Below are positions 24,316 to 36,340 of a stretch of DNA of 64,000 nt, piece by piece. The notes under the pieces were generated by a model. The model made no database searches, had not been told where the DNA came from, and saw only the letters and a program-made list of their open reading frames with translations. This DNA comes from Prostheceraeus crozeri (lineage: Eukaryota > Platyhelminthes > Polycladida > Euryleptidae), in assembly GCA_907163375.1 (NCBI GenBank), contig CAJQUW010001420.1, positions 744,001-808,000 on the forward strand. Direction: 5' to 3'. Every line of letters begins with the position of its first letter. The stretch's first letter is position 1. The position numbers and the translations under genes were made by a program.

Positions 24316-24942
24316 TTCCTTTTCTATATTTAGGTACCGAACCTCGATCAAGAATAACGAAAAATTTCATTGTAAAAATTGGAGAAGGCAAAGCATTATT
24401 TCTATCGGGAAAGCCAATATTGGTGCGGGCGCGTGCGCTTGCTGCCTCACACGCACACAACTCTCTTTCGCTCCGTCTGAACACACGACTAGCATGTGTG
24501 TCTAATCGTTAGAAGAAAACAGCTGTGATTCGTGCACGCGCAGCAAAACTGTTCACTGTAAGGTTGAACGTCTGATTTTGAGACGGACAGCTACCACGAG
24601 AAGCTATCGAATGTAAATGAAATATAAGGAATGATGACACTTTTCATTTTTATAAATGTTGGTAAATTATTATTTTTAGGATGCGCCGAAGGCCTCGCAG
24701 GTACGGAGAAGACGCCACTGAAGATTGCGTGTAACAGCAGACTTCAAGAAGATGTGCAAATGATCGCTTCTTATTTAATTCCGCTGATAAAAGTGACGTT
24801 GTGTGTTCTCAGTGATGTTTAGTGTGTTGAGTGAGTGACGTGCGTTGAGTGAATATCCATAATCATCAAGAACTGTTTTTACCGTAATTTGTATCCATCC
24901 AATGGTTGTTTCGTCAACCTATGTTTTCCTTTGTGACTTATC
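24316..24942. other. Stretch without a recognised gene
   Basis: A GC-richer patch (24420-24550) with CGCGCG-type steps gives way to AT-rich sequence. A frame at 24631-24822 (63 codons) could be an exon but shows no signature. Confidence 0.4.

Positions 24943-25004
<62 letters not shown>
24943..25004. repeat. (AT)n microsatellite
   Basis: About 30 uninterrupted AT units. Confidence 0.97.
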
Positions 25005-25008
<4 letters not shown>

Positions 25009-27194
25009 TTCAATTGTCACCTCGTATTTTTCTATCATTATCTCTATAATAATCTATTATTTATTTCTTTTCTCTTTTTTTTAATTCAGTTGAATCTGGC
25101 TAAATCATTTATTAGTCTACTTCAAAGATGAACCTGTGCATTAAAATGAATTTAAAAAGGAAATGATAACCATTCCGAAATAAATAGTAAAATGCCACGA
25201 ACAGTGATAATCAAACGTCAAATGCTGTTATTATGCATTCTCTATGACGACTTTCACAAATCAAAGAAGTCTTTTTGGCTTCTTAGTATTACGAGCATAT
25301 TAGGCCTATGTCTTCCTCCAATTCGCTAAGTCATTTAGGAAGATACCTTAAGTACTATCACAATTCTCGTCAAATATATAAAACGTCAAAAGCACACAAA
25401 AACATATTTAAAATATGATGGATGAAAGAGCATTTTCTGCAATTCTCTTCTAAGCATATTTCAATTATGTAGACATTTCATTTTTTAACAGATGTGGCCG
25501 AAACTATCGATAATAATTAATGCTAGCCTCAATAATGTGTTTTTGTAGGCTTACTTGAATGAAAGCAGCTAACTTTGTGGTTGGGATTTTGAGAGAAATA
25601 CGTCACGAAAGGTGCATGGATATGATTCAGCATTTGATAGCATTGCTGATTTGACAACATGAATACTGACACACCTATGGTTTATTGAAATGATGACATG
25701 TTATTCAAAATTGATATGACAGTGAAAGGTCATATTGATGTGATAATCTGAATGTCAAAAGTTGAATAACCGATTTCTATGCACGTGATGTTAGGCCGTG
25801 TCAACTCGAGATAAAACCGGAATGACACATGCAACTTTGACTGACAAACTCAATAGCCTCTGTCATAAGTTATTTTTAAACAATCAAAGTCAATAGCAAC
25901 TACATGCATGTGTTGAACCCTGATTAGAATTAGCGACTCAACAGTTCATGTGAAGTTAGCTTGATCCAGTTTATTAACTCTCGCCTCTTAGATGTTGCTA
26001 ATGCAGCTTGGTAGTGTGATTGCACCTGTAGACCCGATTACCAATTAGTCTCATCAATGTTTTTATAATTACTCACGCCAACGTACAGAATGTCCGAGAA
26101 GTGACCTTACTCTGATTACTAGATTAAGTAAGTATGAATTATTAGAAGGAATTAGCGGTAAATTGGCTTTTTTTAAGTGAACGTCGAATCGAGAAAGTAT
26201 GACGCATTTGATAGTGTTGTCCAGGCAACGGCATAGATATGCAATCAAGTTCGCAACATGTTGCAACATGTTTATCACTTTCTATGTGACTGATACAAGG
26301 GCATATAGTTCGGCAGACAGAACGAGTTTCTGCAGGGAACGAGGCCGAAAGTGAGACTTTCACAAGATGATGTACACCCTATGCCTACTACGGATCGGTG
26401 CGTCTGCCGAGTTCTAGTGAGTTCCTCTTCTTGTCAGACATGATCAAATAAAAACACATGTTAATCCAATGGGACGCAGTATGCAGTTTTTGGCTAAAAT
26501 GAAATTTTGAATGTTTTCCCTGATTAAGCGAAAAGTACTAATCCCAGAGTCAAAATATTTGACATGGAATGAATATATACTATAACTAATGACTAAATAT
26601 GACTAATATTCGATTGAAGAAAGGCTAGCTGCCAGTGCTTGGGTTCACAAAAGACCTCACACAGAGCTAACCATGCCAGAGATTATGGTGATGTTTTCAA
26701 ACAGATTTTAGAAGGCTGCACCTCGCAAAACCGGAAAGCAAGCATTCCAAATTGGGTTGGTCTTGGATATACCGAGAAATAGAAGGCGAGTATAAGTAAG
26801 TAAATGAGTAAGTAATGCGCTTATTGTAAGAGAATGACAATCATTTATACAAAAGTAAATTCACAACAATAAGTATAATGAAATAGAAAACCGTTTGTTG
26901 AAGCAAAAATCTCAGAAAAAATAGAGGAAAAACACTATTTACAAGCTTGTTTCACTGTTCGCCAGCATGCATGACCATATGAAGAAAGAGTTTTGTCGGT
27001 GTGATGTCAAACACGGATTCAAACGAAATTTGCCAGAATGAGTCATTCGGAAAAGCACAAAAACATGGAGTGGGTGAGCAGGTGACTGACACTTAAATAA
27101 AAATTTACAAATCAGATCTTTGCGCATGCGAGTATCTCGTGATACTCGTAATACTTGGTGATACTTGCGTGGAGACTGCGGTTTCTGTTGATCG
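25005..27194. other. AT-rich stretch with a dispersed-repeat copy and a possible LINE tail
   Basis: It holds the second copy of the 20930 repeat and, at 26790-26815, a short (AAGT)n run after AGAAATAGAAGGCGAGTATA that looks like a LINE 3' tail. No gene is supported. Confidence 0.4.
26415..26535. repeat. Dispersed repeat, copy 2
   Basis: It reads GAGTTCCTCTTCTTGTCAGA, then TTAATCCAATGGGACGCAG and AAAATGAAATTTTGAATG, in the same order and orientation as 20930-21050. Confidence 0.55.
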
Positions 27195-27618
27195 ATCTCC
27201 TCAGAAGCCCATCAGGAAAAAATCAGCAGAGATGGCGTTCCAAAATCAACGCTGTATGATCACATGCGCAAAGATCTTGATTTCAAACCGTGTTGTCAAG
27301 GTTTACGAATGAACTCTTAAACTCTTGCCTGTCGAGCACTATTGAACACCTGACAATGAATCCCGCTACAAAGTGCTATTCAGTGATAAATGTATGATCT
27401 ATCGAAGTCCTCGCAACCGCGTTGTTGTGCCCCGGGCAAAAGAAAATACTCACGTACCCTTTGTCCATGGAATACCCACATGTGATGCTTTGGGCTGGAA
27501 TGACTTCAGCGACTTTGTAGGCCACTATTGTTTTTTCACATTCTCGGTTAATTATAGGACTTGCGCCGAAATGTTGGAAGACTATTGAACATCACAGTTG
27601 ACAGACAGAGGATTATTG
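27195..27618 (+). pseudogene. DDE (mariner/IS630-like) transposase, left part
   Basis: Shifting frames read RSPQKPIRKKSAE, GVPKSTLYDHMRKDLDFKP (helix-turn-helix), then VLFSDKCMIYRSPRNRVVV (the SDE catalytic segment with Glu changed to Lys) and ML.DY.TSQLTDRGLLS. This is the order of DDE_3 transposases. It continues at 28222 after a 0.6-kb insertion that carries histone H3. Stops and frame changes show it is dead. Confidence 0.78.
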
Positions 27619-27639
27619 AGCTTTCACGATTAATAATGC

Positions 27640-28050
27640 TTAGGCACGTTCACCACGAATTCGCCGGGTCAGTTGGATGTCCTTCGCCATGATGGTGACC
27701 CGCTTGGCATGGATGGCGCACAGGTTGGTATCTTCGAAGAGACCGACCAGATAAACTTCAGACGCCTCTTGCAGTGTAGAAACTGCTGATGACTGGAATC
27801 GCACGTCTCTCTTGAAGTCTTGGGCGATCTCACGAACAAGCCTCTGGAATGGCAGCTTCCTGATCAAGAGCTCAGTGCTCTTCTGATACCTCTTGATTTC
27901 TCGCAAAGCAACAGCACCAGGTCGACATCTATGCGGCTTCTTAACTCCACCAGCTGCCGGCGCACTCTTTCGAGCAGCCTTGGTCGCAAGTTGCTTCCTT
28001 GGAGCCTCGCCACTGGTGGATTTTCGTGCCGTCCGTTTGGTGCGAGCCAT
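27640..28050 (-). CDS. Divergent histone H3 copy, intact frame
   Basis: The minus strand ATG at 28050 opens exactly 136 codons, the canonical H3 length, ending IRGERA then TAA. The core fold is intact ([31 protein letters not shown]). By eye it differs from canonical H3 at about 15 positions: Q5R, G12S, K14E, T32A, Y41C, T45A, R52K, T80R, L82V, M90S, A91T, A98V, P121A and A127T are the clearest. K4, K9, K18, K23, K27, K36, K79 and C110 remain. A31, S87 and V89 point to a replication-dependent parent and not H3.3. No histone 3' stem-loop was found after the stop. It sits alone, inside a dead transposon. It may be a retrocopy, a relic or a new variant. Confidence 0.85.
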   Translation of the reverse strand: MARTKRTARKSTSGEAPRKQLATKAARKSAPAAGGVKKPHRCRPGAVALREIKRYQKSTELLIRKLPFQRLVREIAQDFKRDVRFQSSAVSTLQEASEVYLVGLFEDTNLCAIHAKRVTIMAKDIQLTRRIRGERA

Positions 28051-28221
28051 CACGAACTTCTAAACCTCTGGTGTAACTAACAAACTAACTGTTGTAGAAG
28101 AGTAACTTGGAAACTTACTTTCTGCTTTGTCTTGATATTTGTGAAATTAGTAATTTCCCCCACGATTCTCAGTACTGGGGGGTAGTTGAAATAAACGATA
28201 TTATTATGATTATTATTATTG

Positions 28222-28566
28222 AACGAAATGTGACTCCAGCAAGTTGGGGCTCCACCTCATTATGCCGCGACAGTTCGAGAAATTGTCAACAAAAATTTTC
28301 GTGGGCGTTGGATCGGCGTAGCTCTTCAGCGTTGCCGGCACCTTTTTATATGGACACCTCCAAGTCCAGATCTTACAACTCCTGACAATTCCTTGTGAGG
28401 ATTATCAAGAATCAAGTGTCTGCTCGTTGTTATTCCAACAATGAAGATTTTCGAAGAGCAATGGAAGATGTTTTTTCGACTATAAGTCCCGAATTGCTAC
28501 AACGGATGTCTGAGAGGAAACGCATTCGATTATGCCTTGAGCGTACCGATAATCTTGATGTTTATT
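28222..28566 (+). pseudogene. DDE (mariner/IS630-like) transposase, right part
   Basis: It resumes as QQVGAPPHYAATVREIVNKN then FRGRWIG (the QQDGAPPH segment, with the catalytic Asp changed to Val), and later ISPELLQRMSERKRIR and RTDNLDVY before TAA near 28566. It continues the part at 27195-27618. Confidence 0.78.
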
Positions 28567-30355
28567 AACTGTCTTCTTATAGCATAGTATGTAATGCATG
28601 TTACAATTAAATTCTACCTGCTTTCATTAATACATATTTGCCGTCTGTCAAAATCAATTTCTAGGACAGTCTGTATTTTGTACGAATGCTATGATGAGAC
28701 CGAATAAAGAACGAATGATCCTCCGTTTCAATGAGACGGTTCACGAATTGTCACTATTAGCATACATGATATTGCTAAAATAGTCAACAGTGGTATTACT
28801 AGAATACAAGAAGAAACAACAATCACAACATTCAAAGATATTCTATAGATCCTTGATGAATTCTTCTAAATTGAAAATAACAAACTGATCTTGCCAGTCA
28901 ATTAGTACTTCAGCAACATATTATCACCACCAACAAACTAAATTGGTGAAGGCTTCCTTGGAAAGCAAGCTGCCTGCTCTCAAGGCATTTGAGCTTTGAC
29001 GAAGCTCTCAAAATATTTGAACTTGCGATCACAATTAAGAGATAGTAGGCCTGACGCAGATAAAATTGATGGACTGTACTACTACTTCATCTTCACAAGA
29101 TAAATGCATCAAAGAAATATTTTAACCAGGACAAAAAGGATTAAAAAATTCAAGCTTCCTTCATGAAAACTTGATAAAGATTTAAACATTCTGTTGAAGA
29201 AACATCACATCCGATTGTTCCTCACGGGCATAGAATGATGCGATATGCTGTTAATCTCTAATTCTACACTGAATTCATTGCATTACCTTATTAAGCCGAC
29301 AACTTCCCACCGAACAAATACTGTCCAATGATTGGCAGACGGACATATTTCTGCGCATAATACCGCATGTTTCGGAGAAGAATACGAAAAAATTGAAGAG
29401 GATTGCAGAGGAATGCTTCCAGAACTTTTTCTACCACGTTCTTTGTAGTTTCTAGAGTAATGGTACGTTAACATACCCAAAACTTGGGGGTAAAGTAGCT
29501 TCAATGCATTATGGAAACAATTACATTATCATCATGTACTTTGATCTTGATTGTATAGACCACATCATTATCAGGAATCTTGAAATAAAGAAAGTAGAAT
29601 CCAAAATATGAGGACTCGCAATGCTGCAAACCAACATTGCGAAATGTGCAACATGAAATTTCAGTAGATGAGGACTATTCTAATAAGTTTATATCTTTGA
29701 AATTCAACTTTAATTTGAAGAAATGATTGATCAAAAGATACTGTCACAATTTTTGATGGAACAGATCATTAATAATGATGTATTAAAAATCAATATTTTC
29801 CAATCCCTGTTCACGGGATTTTGGAATCTTTATGAAAGCTTATGTCATCGTGAGTTGAACATAGAATCCCTCGTGCAGTAGGTGAATGGCAGACCAATTA
29901 TCCTCGTCCTCGGCGTCAGTCAGATGCAGGAGAAGGGAATAGAAAGAGTAGGGAACCGCTGTGCATTGCATCGATGCACACACAGGACCGTACCCTGTTC
30001 TCCACAGTGCCGTCAGTGACTTTAAGCCTACTGTTTCCTTACCTGTTACATTACTTGCTGCCTGTTACAATTTCAAACGTGTTACACTACTTGGCAATTG
30101 ACCGATACTAATCTGCTCAGTTTTCCGATCGGTTGTACCTTTGCATGGGACATTTAAAAAATGTTCACTATTTTGATTAACCTTCGTATTCAGTGCTTTC
30201 TACCATAGAGTCGAAGTTATGATGAGTCATGTGGCATATAGTTTTTCACCATATTCTGGAGGGACCTTCATTGCGTGTATTTAAAGTTTTTGTCGAACAT
30301 GTCAACAACAATTTGGTCGGCTTACTTTTCTACTTTAGAGATCTGATTTTGTCTT
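28567..30355. other. AT-rich stretch, nothing recognised
   Basis: No open frame over 75 codons. No inverted or direct repeat was noticed. The base mix becomes slightly GC-richer at 29890-30010. Confidence 0.45.
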
Positions 30356-30849
30356 CTCGGCTGAAATTTTAAGTTTTCAATTCAATTTTCAACGGCATGA
30401 TTTTATGATTCACTAAATTCATGTTTCATTTCTAGAATCTGAATAGTAATGTGGACCCATTTACATCTTTCAAAGTTAACTGAAATAATTGTCTTTGATT
30501 GTGTGATTTTGCTCTGCCAGTGGCAGGTTGCCTTGATATGATCACGCTTAAGAAAATACCCTTGAGGTTCAGCATGAAAGTAATAAGAACCTATCGAATT
30601 GGAACAAACATTATAGTCTTCAAGGCTGTCATGACACTGAGAATCTGTAAAATGCAATCATTCCTTCTGCATTACTATCATGATCATTCAATACTGTGGT
30701 AACTTCTTCAAGACTGCAGAAATTTGCATACTTCACATTTGGTAACCATTATACTCGTACTAACTATATTCCTTTCGAGTTCATTTACTAAAATCGGAAG
30801 TGTATACACATTGGGGATTCAATAAATGCGGAGTTACCACTCTACCTAA
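30356..30849 (-). mobile_element. TA-TIR element, copy 1 (lacks its 3' third)
   Basis: This is a minus-strand copy of the family seen in full at 35285, 46669 and 62840. The right end reads, inward, AGGTAGAGTGGTAACTCCGC, then CCCAATGTGTATACACTTCC. Homology stops near 30356 at TCGGCTGAAATTTTAAG, so the last 300 bp or so and the other TIR are missing. Confidence 0.75.
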
Positions 30850-31303
30850 TATACTTACTCTATGTTGGCATAGTTATACCCATGGAATTCCGAAACTATA
30901 ATAATAAAGGAGTAGAGCGGAAACTGAAAACAATAGACTGTCGTGTCCATGTGTTTCTATGACAACGGTACCTAAATGATGGCAACTTCTTGTGGTTGAC
31001 AATAGTAAGCTACCGGCAGTTTGTAATGATTGAACTGTAGATATTCACAATTGCTATAATTTCTCCTTATAAGTAAAAGTATTTTGATAAAATAGCTTAC
31101 AATGAATCGCCTTGCGGCACGAATCTACAACTGTTGGATGTTTCAGCAATTTGCTTCTCCTGAGATCTAGCAATCGGCGCATAACCGAGCAGCTGAAATT
31201 TACTCAACAAACAGCTGTTGTCCATTCTATAGTCTCACTAACTTAAACAAAACGAAAAGTCAGATTTCTATGGTAATACCACTTGCAATTTATCCAAGAA
31301 TGA

Positions 31304-31549
31304 AAGATAAAATGCAGAAATTCTCTCCCGAAAATACTTGTAGCGAATGCAAAGTACTATAAATCACAAACTTTCCACGTTTCGGCTCTTGACCCTCTCG
31401 CAAGGCAGTTATAATTATGACATTAAATAGCTTTGTCTATTATTGTATTGAGAAAGGGTCATAACCTAAAAGGTCGGGAAAATTAGTGATTTGTGATAAC
31501 TTACTTTAGCCATAAATATGTCCGGAGAGAATTTCGGCACTTTTATGTT
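31304..31549. repeat. Foldback, two arms of about 100 bp, with GAAACG-type hairpin
   Basis: Arms 31304-31403 and 31447-31549 are inverted copies (left AAATTCTCTCCCGAAAATAC and right arm read inward AAATTCTCTCCGGACATATT), separated by about 43 bp. The inner part carries ACGTTTCGGCTCTTGACCCT, the reverse of the hairpin motif AAGGGTC..GACCCGAAACG. A related single copy lies at 57886-57970. Such inverted ends occur in Penelope-like and other small retroelements, but no protein is left. Confidence 0.6.
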
Positions 31550-32466
31550 TCATTATTTGACAATTTTTGTGATACAACTCCTCAACATGGACGATCAGAT
31601 CTAGATTTGACACAGTCAAACCAAATTTAAATCGCAGGCTGAAATGTGAATGGATTTAGCGGGTAATAGAAATATATGATTGAAATTTCCGCTGAAGTAC
31701 TGTTGGGGGTGTGTTCATTTGACAATGCATTGTTTGACGATAGAACCAGTACACGCCTGTTCAAACTATAACAAACATCGCAATCAACCCACTCGAAAGC
31801 TGACATCGTTGCATTGTACTCAAGTATTTTCATCAGCTGATATCAACGCCATCGCTGAGAACAATACGCCATTGCAAACTGATTTCCGCAATATTCATTC
31901 CTTTATTATGATAAGCATGGTTTTAGGGATTCCTCGACTTTCGTCTATTCAGCTTGCGTCGATTTCAGAGATACGTCGATGCCAAAAATGTTCCTAATTT
32001 TTATAAAATTATCTTAATTTTTTTGTTATTGTAAAGTATTTTAAGCCGGCATCTACAGACCGTATCAAAATGAATTGCGCAAATTTTTTTTTTGAAATTT
32101 TGATTTAATGTCACGTCTGTTTTCATCGCAGCACTAAAAGCTACACATGGTCTGATAGGTAATGTTTTAAAGTTTTACACTAGCTATCATGCATTTCTAT
32201 CAGAGGTCAGTTGCGGTCAGCACGTCAATTTTAGCGAAATATCGAAGTGTTAAAAAGTGTAACTTTTTGATAGGAAGACCCAGGAGTACATTTATGATTT
32301 GTACATCATTTTACAGATAAGGTTTTCAGTTGGTGCCATGATTACGAAAATCGGATAATGAAAACAGTAACAATTTTGTTTTCACATTTTCGTCTGCAAA
32401 TTCCTTTACAGCATACACAGTACATATTACATACACATTCACATTATCATATATACACATATTCAC
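31550..32466. other. Stretch without a recognised gene
   Basis: AT-rich, with a T-rich patch at 31990-32110. A 105-codon frame at 31680 shows no family signature. Confidence 0.45.

Positions 32467-32520
<54 letters not shown>
32467..32520. repeat. (TA)n microsatellite
   Basis: Dinucleotide run that forms the outer left flank of the foldback. Shorter runs at 33047-33067 and 33174-33190 flank the other side. Confidence 0.95.
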
Positions 32521-32523
<3 letters not shown>

Positions 32524-32601
32524 GTAAAAAGAGATATACACAAATGGCAAATAATATATCAAAAAAATAGCCTAAAGAAGACAATCAAAACTCAAGATTT
32601 T

Positions 32602-32645
32602 ATCCCGACCGGTTTACGTCCTATCATAGGACTCTTCAAGGGATT
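32602..32645 (-). ncRNA. Hammerhead-ribozyme-like motif, left arm
   Basis: The minus strand reads AATCCC-TTGAAGAG-TCC-TATGATA-GGA-CGTAAAC-CGGTC-GGGAT. AATCCC and GGGAT could pair as stem I, TCC with GGA as stem II, and CCGG as a short self-complementary stem III ending in the cleavage triplet GTC. The two core strands each depart by one extra T from CTGANGA and GAAA, so activity is doubtful. Confidence 0.35.
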
Positions 32646-32960
32646 AATGCATATATTTTTTGAAATTATAGCACAAGTACATATACATAGATGTCAAAGT
32701 TACATTAAAATACTCGTCTATATTCAACAATATAATGAGGAAAATGAACGCATGAATCATAATGAAAATAATTGGAGAACTTCAAATAGGAATAATGATC
32801 CTTATAATGGACATAATTATTATAACAGCTACAATTACCTTAATTTTACTAACAAACCTGCATTCTATGACCGGAAGATATCCTATAGACGATTATTTTA
32901 ATGTAACTTTGACATCTATGTATATGTACTTGTGCTATAATTTCAAAAAATATATGCATT

Positions 32961-33004
32961 AATCCCTTGAAGAGTCCTATGATAGGACGTAAACCGGTCG
33001 GGAT
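32961..33004 (+). ncRNA. Hammerhead-ribozyme-like motif, right arm
   Basis: Same motif as in the left arm but on the + strand, with the same two departures from the consensus core. Because it lies in an inverted repeat, a transcript from either strand would contain one sense copy. Confidence 0.35.
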
Positions 33005-33052
33005 AAAATCTTGAGTTTTGATTGTCTTCTTTGGGCTATTTTTTTGATATAT

Positions 33053-34694
33053 ATATATATATATATAGACAAAATCTGATGCACCAAAGGCCGGATGGAG
33101 AAAACGACAGAATGTAAAAAATAAATCTCTAATACGTGCGATCCGGATTTCGGAGGATTTCTCACCCTCCTTGTATATATATATATATACATACTTCATT
33201 ACATATACAGTACAGAATATAGTTCTTAATACCGGTACACAATGAGGAAAAGAAAGTTTTCGTGCTGCAGCTTTTCGAAATCTGATCAAAAGAGAAAAGA
33301 GAAACGCTGTCATTAGACGAAAGCTCGAGCCAACAGATTCGCCGTATTTCGCCAACCGGCTTTTCTCTTTTTCATCAGCAGACCTACAGACTAAATCGAG
33401 TTACGTCGAAATTCGACTTAAGTCGTTACTCCTGGAACCAATTAACGACGTAACTCGAGGAGTCCCTGTATTGTCCCTACCACTGATTTATTAAACTACC
33501 ATTCTGGGAGGGCAAGATTAACTTTGAAAGGCATCTTTGGTTATTGGACATTTCCATACATTTAGAAAATAAGCTATTGCATGAATCCAACCGGGCAAGA
33601 GAAACATAGAAATCTACTTTTTCTTTTCCTCATGGCTTCACGGAAGACATTTTCCCTTCGCATATTTAGAGGATGTTGTTGCTGCTTTAATTGTCCGTTG
33701 ATTCATATACAGTGTATTTCAATTTTAATTGCAATGCAAAGACCTGTGTGCTAGAAATCTGACAACAGTCACATGACACGCAGACAAAACGAACACGTGA
33801 TCGGCGCCGCGCTCAACCAATCATCCGGTAGAATGCTGGTAAGAATATAATTGTCCGATTTATTATTAATCAATGAGGGTTGTGTGGAAGCGCTTCAAAA
33901 TGTGATCCTGCAAATGAAAAAGACGCATTACTAACATTATACTACTAAATAATTAAGCTAATAAGTAGATGTGTAGCTGCATCTCTATAATGATTCAGAG
34001 AAAACTATGCCGAAATTTCTCGTTTTTATAGAACGATTAAAATCCCGTTATTTAAAATATTTTGTGAATTACATCCTACTCCTAATGATCAGAGTCTTCC
34101 TTAGTTGCACATCAATGAAAATTCAAATGAAGTTTTGTTCAATAATCTCTTGATTGCAAATTAAAATCTGTGAAAATGATTAAATAACACTGCAAATTCC
34201 AAGATGAACTGACAAAGATTCCTCGGAGAGACTCTGCAATCCGGAATCGGAGTTGGTGACACCGGAAGAGAACCTCCTCCGTCATCGAGAAGTGCAGCAA
34301 ACATAGGCAGGTACAAGAGATTGAGTATGACCGTTTCTGAGAGAAAAGATTTTAGGTCAAAGCCAAAATTCTTCCCGCAACTGTTATGGCTTTTCCAGCC
34401 ATTGAGCCGAAGGGCGTTTTCATCATCAGAAGAAGTCTGGCATGATCCCTAAAAGACATGCTGCCACTCAATTGTTCGTCTGACGTCATCTACTAATTCA
34501 ATTGTAACTGCGGAGAGAGCTATTGTTGGACGGACTGAACGGTGGCTGGTACATCGAGTGGACAGTCATCTTCCGGCATGGCTGATGAATAAAAGACAAG
34601 ATCCTAACCACGATTATCAAAGCCTCCCAGCAGTACTGTTGCAAGACGCGCTCTCAATTGTCCGCTTATTTGACGTCACACGCACAAAGATATG
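33053..34694. other. Stretch with a pogo-like end fragment, no gene recognised
   Basis: At 33385-33475 the text read in reverse gives CAGGGACTCCTCGAGTTACG then TCGTTAATTGGTTCC and, inside, AGTAACGACTTAAGTCG. This looks like one or both ends of a small pogo/Tigger-type MITE. The rest shows nothing I can support. Confidence 0.35.
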
Positions 34695-35284
34695 GTAGGG
34701 GAAGGTGGGGCACATTGAACATGTCTTCGAACTTTTCTCAACAGTTTCAATATGCCAAATCAAATGAACCAAAACCAAACTCGGATGGAAGGTTATGAGC
34801 ATGCTTGGTAATCTCTGAGTTATTGGACGTTTCTGTGACATTTCATCTCCTCACAATTTGATTTTTAAAACTTCTACCAAAGTGGTTCCTTTGGGGCACA
34901 TTAAACCACACAGAGCGGGACATTGAACCACCTTTATTTATTACTCTCTTGTTCAGTTATGTATTCTATCTGATAACTTCAGTTCATTGGTTTTCAAAAT
35001 CAAGCAACAAAATTCATAGTTGAAGATTTTTATTGGCAAAAATGAGCGCCAAAAATGCATGCCAATTTCTGAAAGAAAAATGTCCATGCCTATCAGAGTT
35101 CCCAGATTAGTAGCATTATTCATGTAAGAAGAGCATTCTTGAGAGCATTAATTAATGCTTAATTTATTGATGCACAATATTACATTCATCATTGTGATAA
35201 TCAAATAAAGCATCTGTAGGCATCGCGCATTGCATAGACATGTAAGACACGAGTAGGTCCATAGAGTATAAATACTGTATCTTT

Positions 35285-36082
35285 AGGTACAGTGGCAACT
35301 CCAGATTTATTAAATCCCCAATGTGTATGCGCTTTCGATTTTATTAAATGAACTCGATCGGGAGATACAATCGGAATTGTTTCCAAATGTGAGATATGCA
35401 CATCTGTGCAGTTTTGAAGAAATTGCAACGAAATTGAATGATCATGCAGAAGGAAATGTTATTAGTTTACAGATCCTGCGTATCATGCAGCCTTGGAGAG
35501 GTAATGTCTGTTGAATTAGCAACTCGATGACCTGCTATTGCTTTCATGATGAACCTCAAGAGTATTTTCTTAAGCGTGATCATTTCAAAAGCAACTGTCA
35601 CTGGCAGAGCAAAATATCATAATCAAAGACAATGATTTCAATTGACTTTGAAAGATGTAAATGATTCCACATCACTATTCAGATTCAAGAAATGAAGATC
35701 GAATTTAGTGAATCATAAAATCATGCCGATGAAAATCGAATTAAAAACTTGAAATTTCAGCCAGGGAAGCACGAATAATATCGCGACTTTTTCATAAAGA
35801 CTTTCATTCAATACAATTCATGAAATTCCCTTGATAATCAGCTTGATTTCCGCTTAGTTAGGATGCTTGTTAGCAAATATTCATTCCTTTTACTATCCAA
35901 CTTATTCTACTTATATAGGAGAGTCATCTCGGTAGTATACAAATTGGCAAATTTTGACTTTTTCAAAAGTGCTCAAATAATTTTTGGACCACGGGAACGT
36001 AATCTCCGCAAAAAACTGAATCTAATAATATAAAAATTTCCACTGTATACAGATACTTTTTTGAGTCAACACTCAACCTATA
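35285..36082 (+). mobile_element. TA-TIR element, copy 2 (about 800 bp)
   Basis: It starts AGGTACAGTGGCAACTCC and ends GAGTCAACACTCAACCTATA, decayed forms of the family ends. The body matches copies 3 and 4 throughout (CCCCAATGTGTATGCG, TTAAATGAACTCG, GAGAGTCATCTCGGTAGTAT). There is no coding capacity. Confidence 0.8.
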
Positions 36083-36340
36083 TATCCCTACTAGGTCTAC
36101 GAAAGAAGCTGTGAAATCACCAAAATCAGAGGCAATTGTTTGACCTGCAAGGGATGTTCCAGTGCAAATCCACGTTTTGATTGAGATCACTGCTTTATAT
36201 CAATTTCTCAGTAACTATTTTCAATATTAATTCTTCGCGATGCAAAACTGGTGCTTTGTTCTCGAAGAGTTACAGCGTACAAAAACGAATGCCATAACTG
36301 TTCAAATATTTCTAAATAGGCCCTATAGTCAATATGATAG

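Larger units (their letters stand above)
32554..33052. repeat. Large near-perfect foldback, 168-bp arms
   Basis: Arm 32554-32721 and arm 32885-33052 are almost exact reverse complements around a loop of about 163 bp (for example GTCCTATCATAGGACTCTTC on the left and GAAGAGTCCTATGATAGGAC on the right). Both ends run into TA microsatellites. The interior loop is non-coding. The arms hold the hammerhead-like motif annotated separately. The near-identity implies recent origin or repair between the arms. Confidence 0.85.

Noticed and set aside
27590-27640. Replication-dependent histone 3' stem-loop
   Set aside because: No GGCYCTTTTCAGAGCC-like hairpin is found after the H3 stop.
34380-34440. Hammerhead-like CTGATGATGAAAACG on the minus strand
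   Set aside because: Both core-like words are adjacent with no stem II between them.
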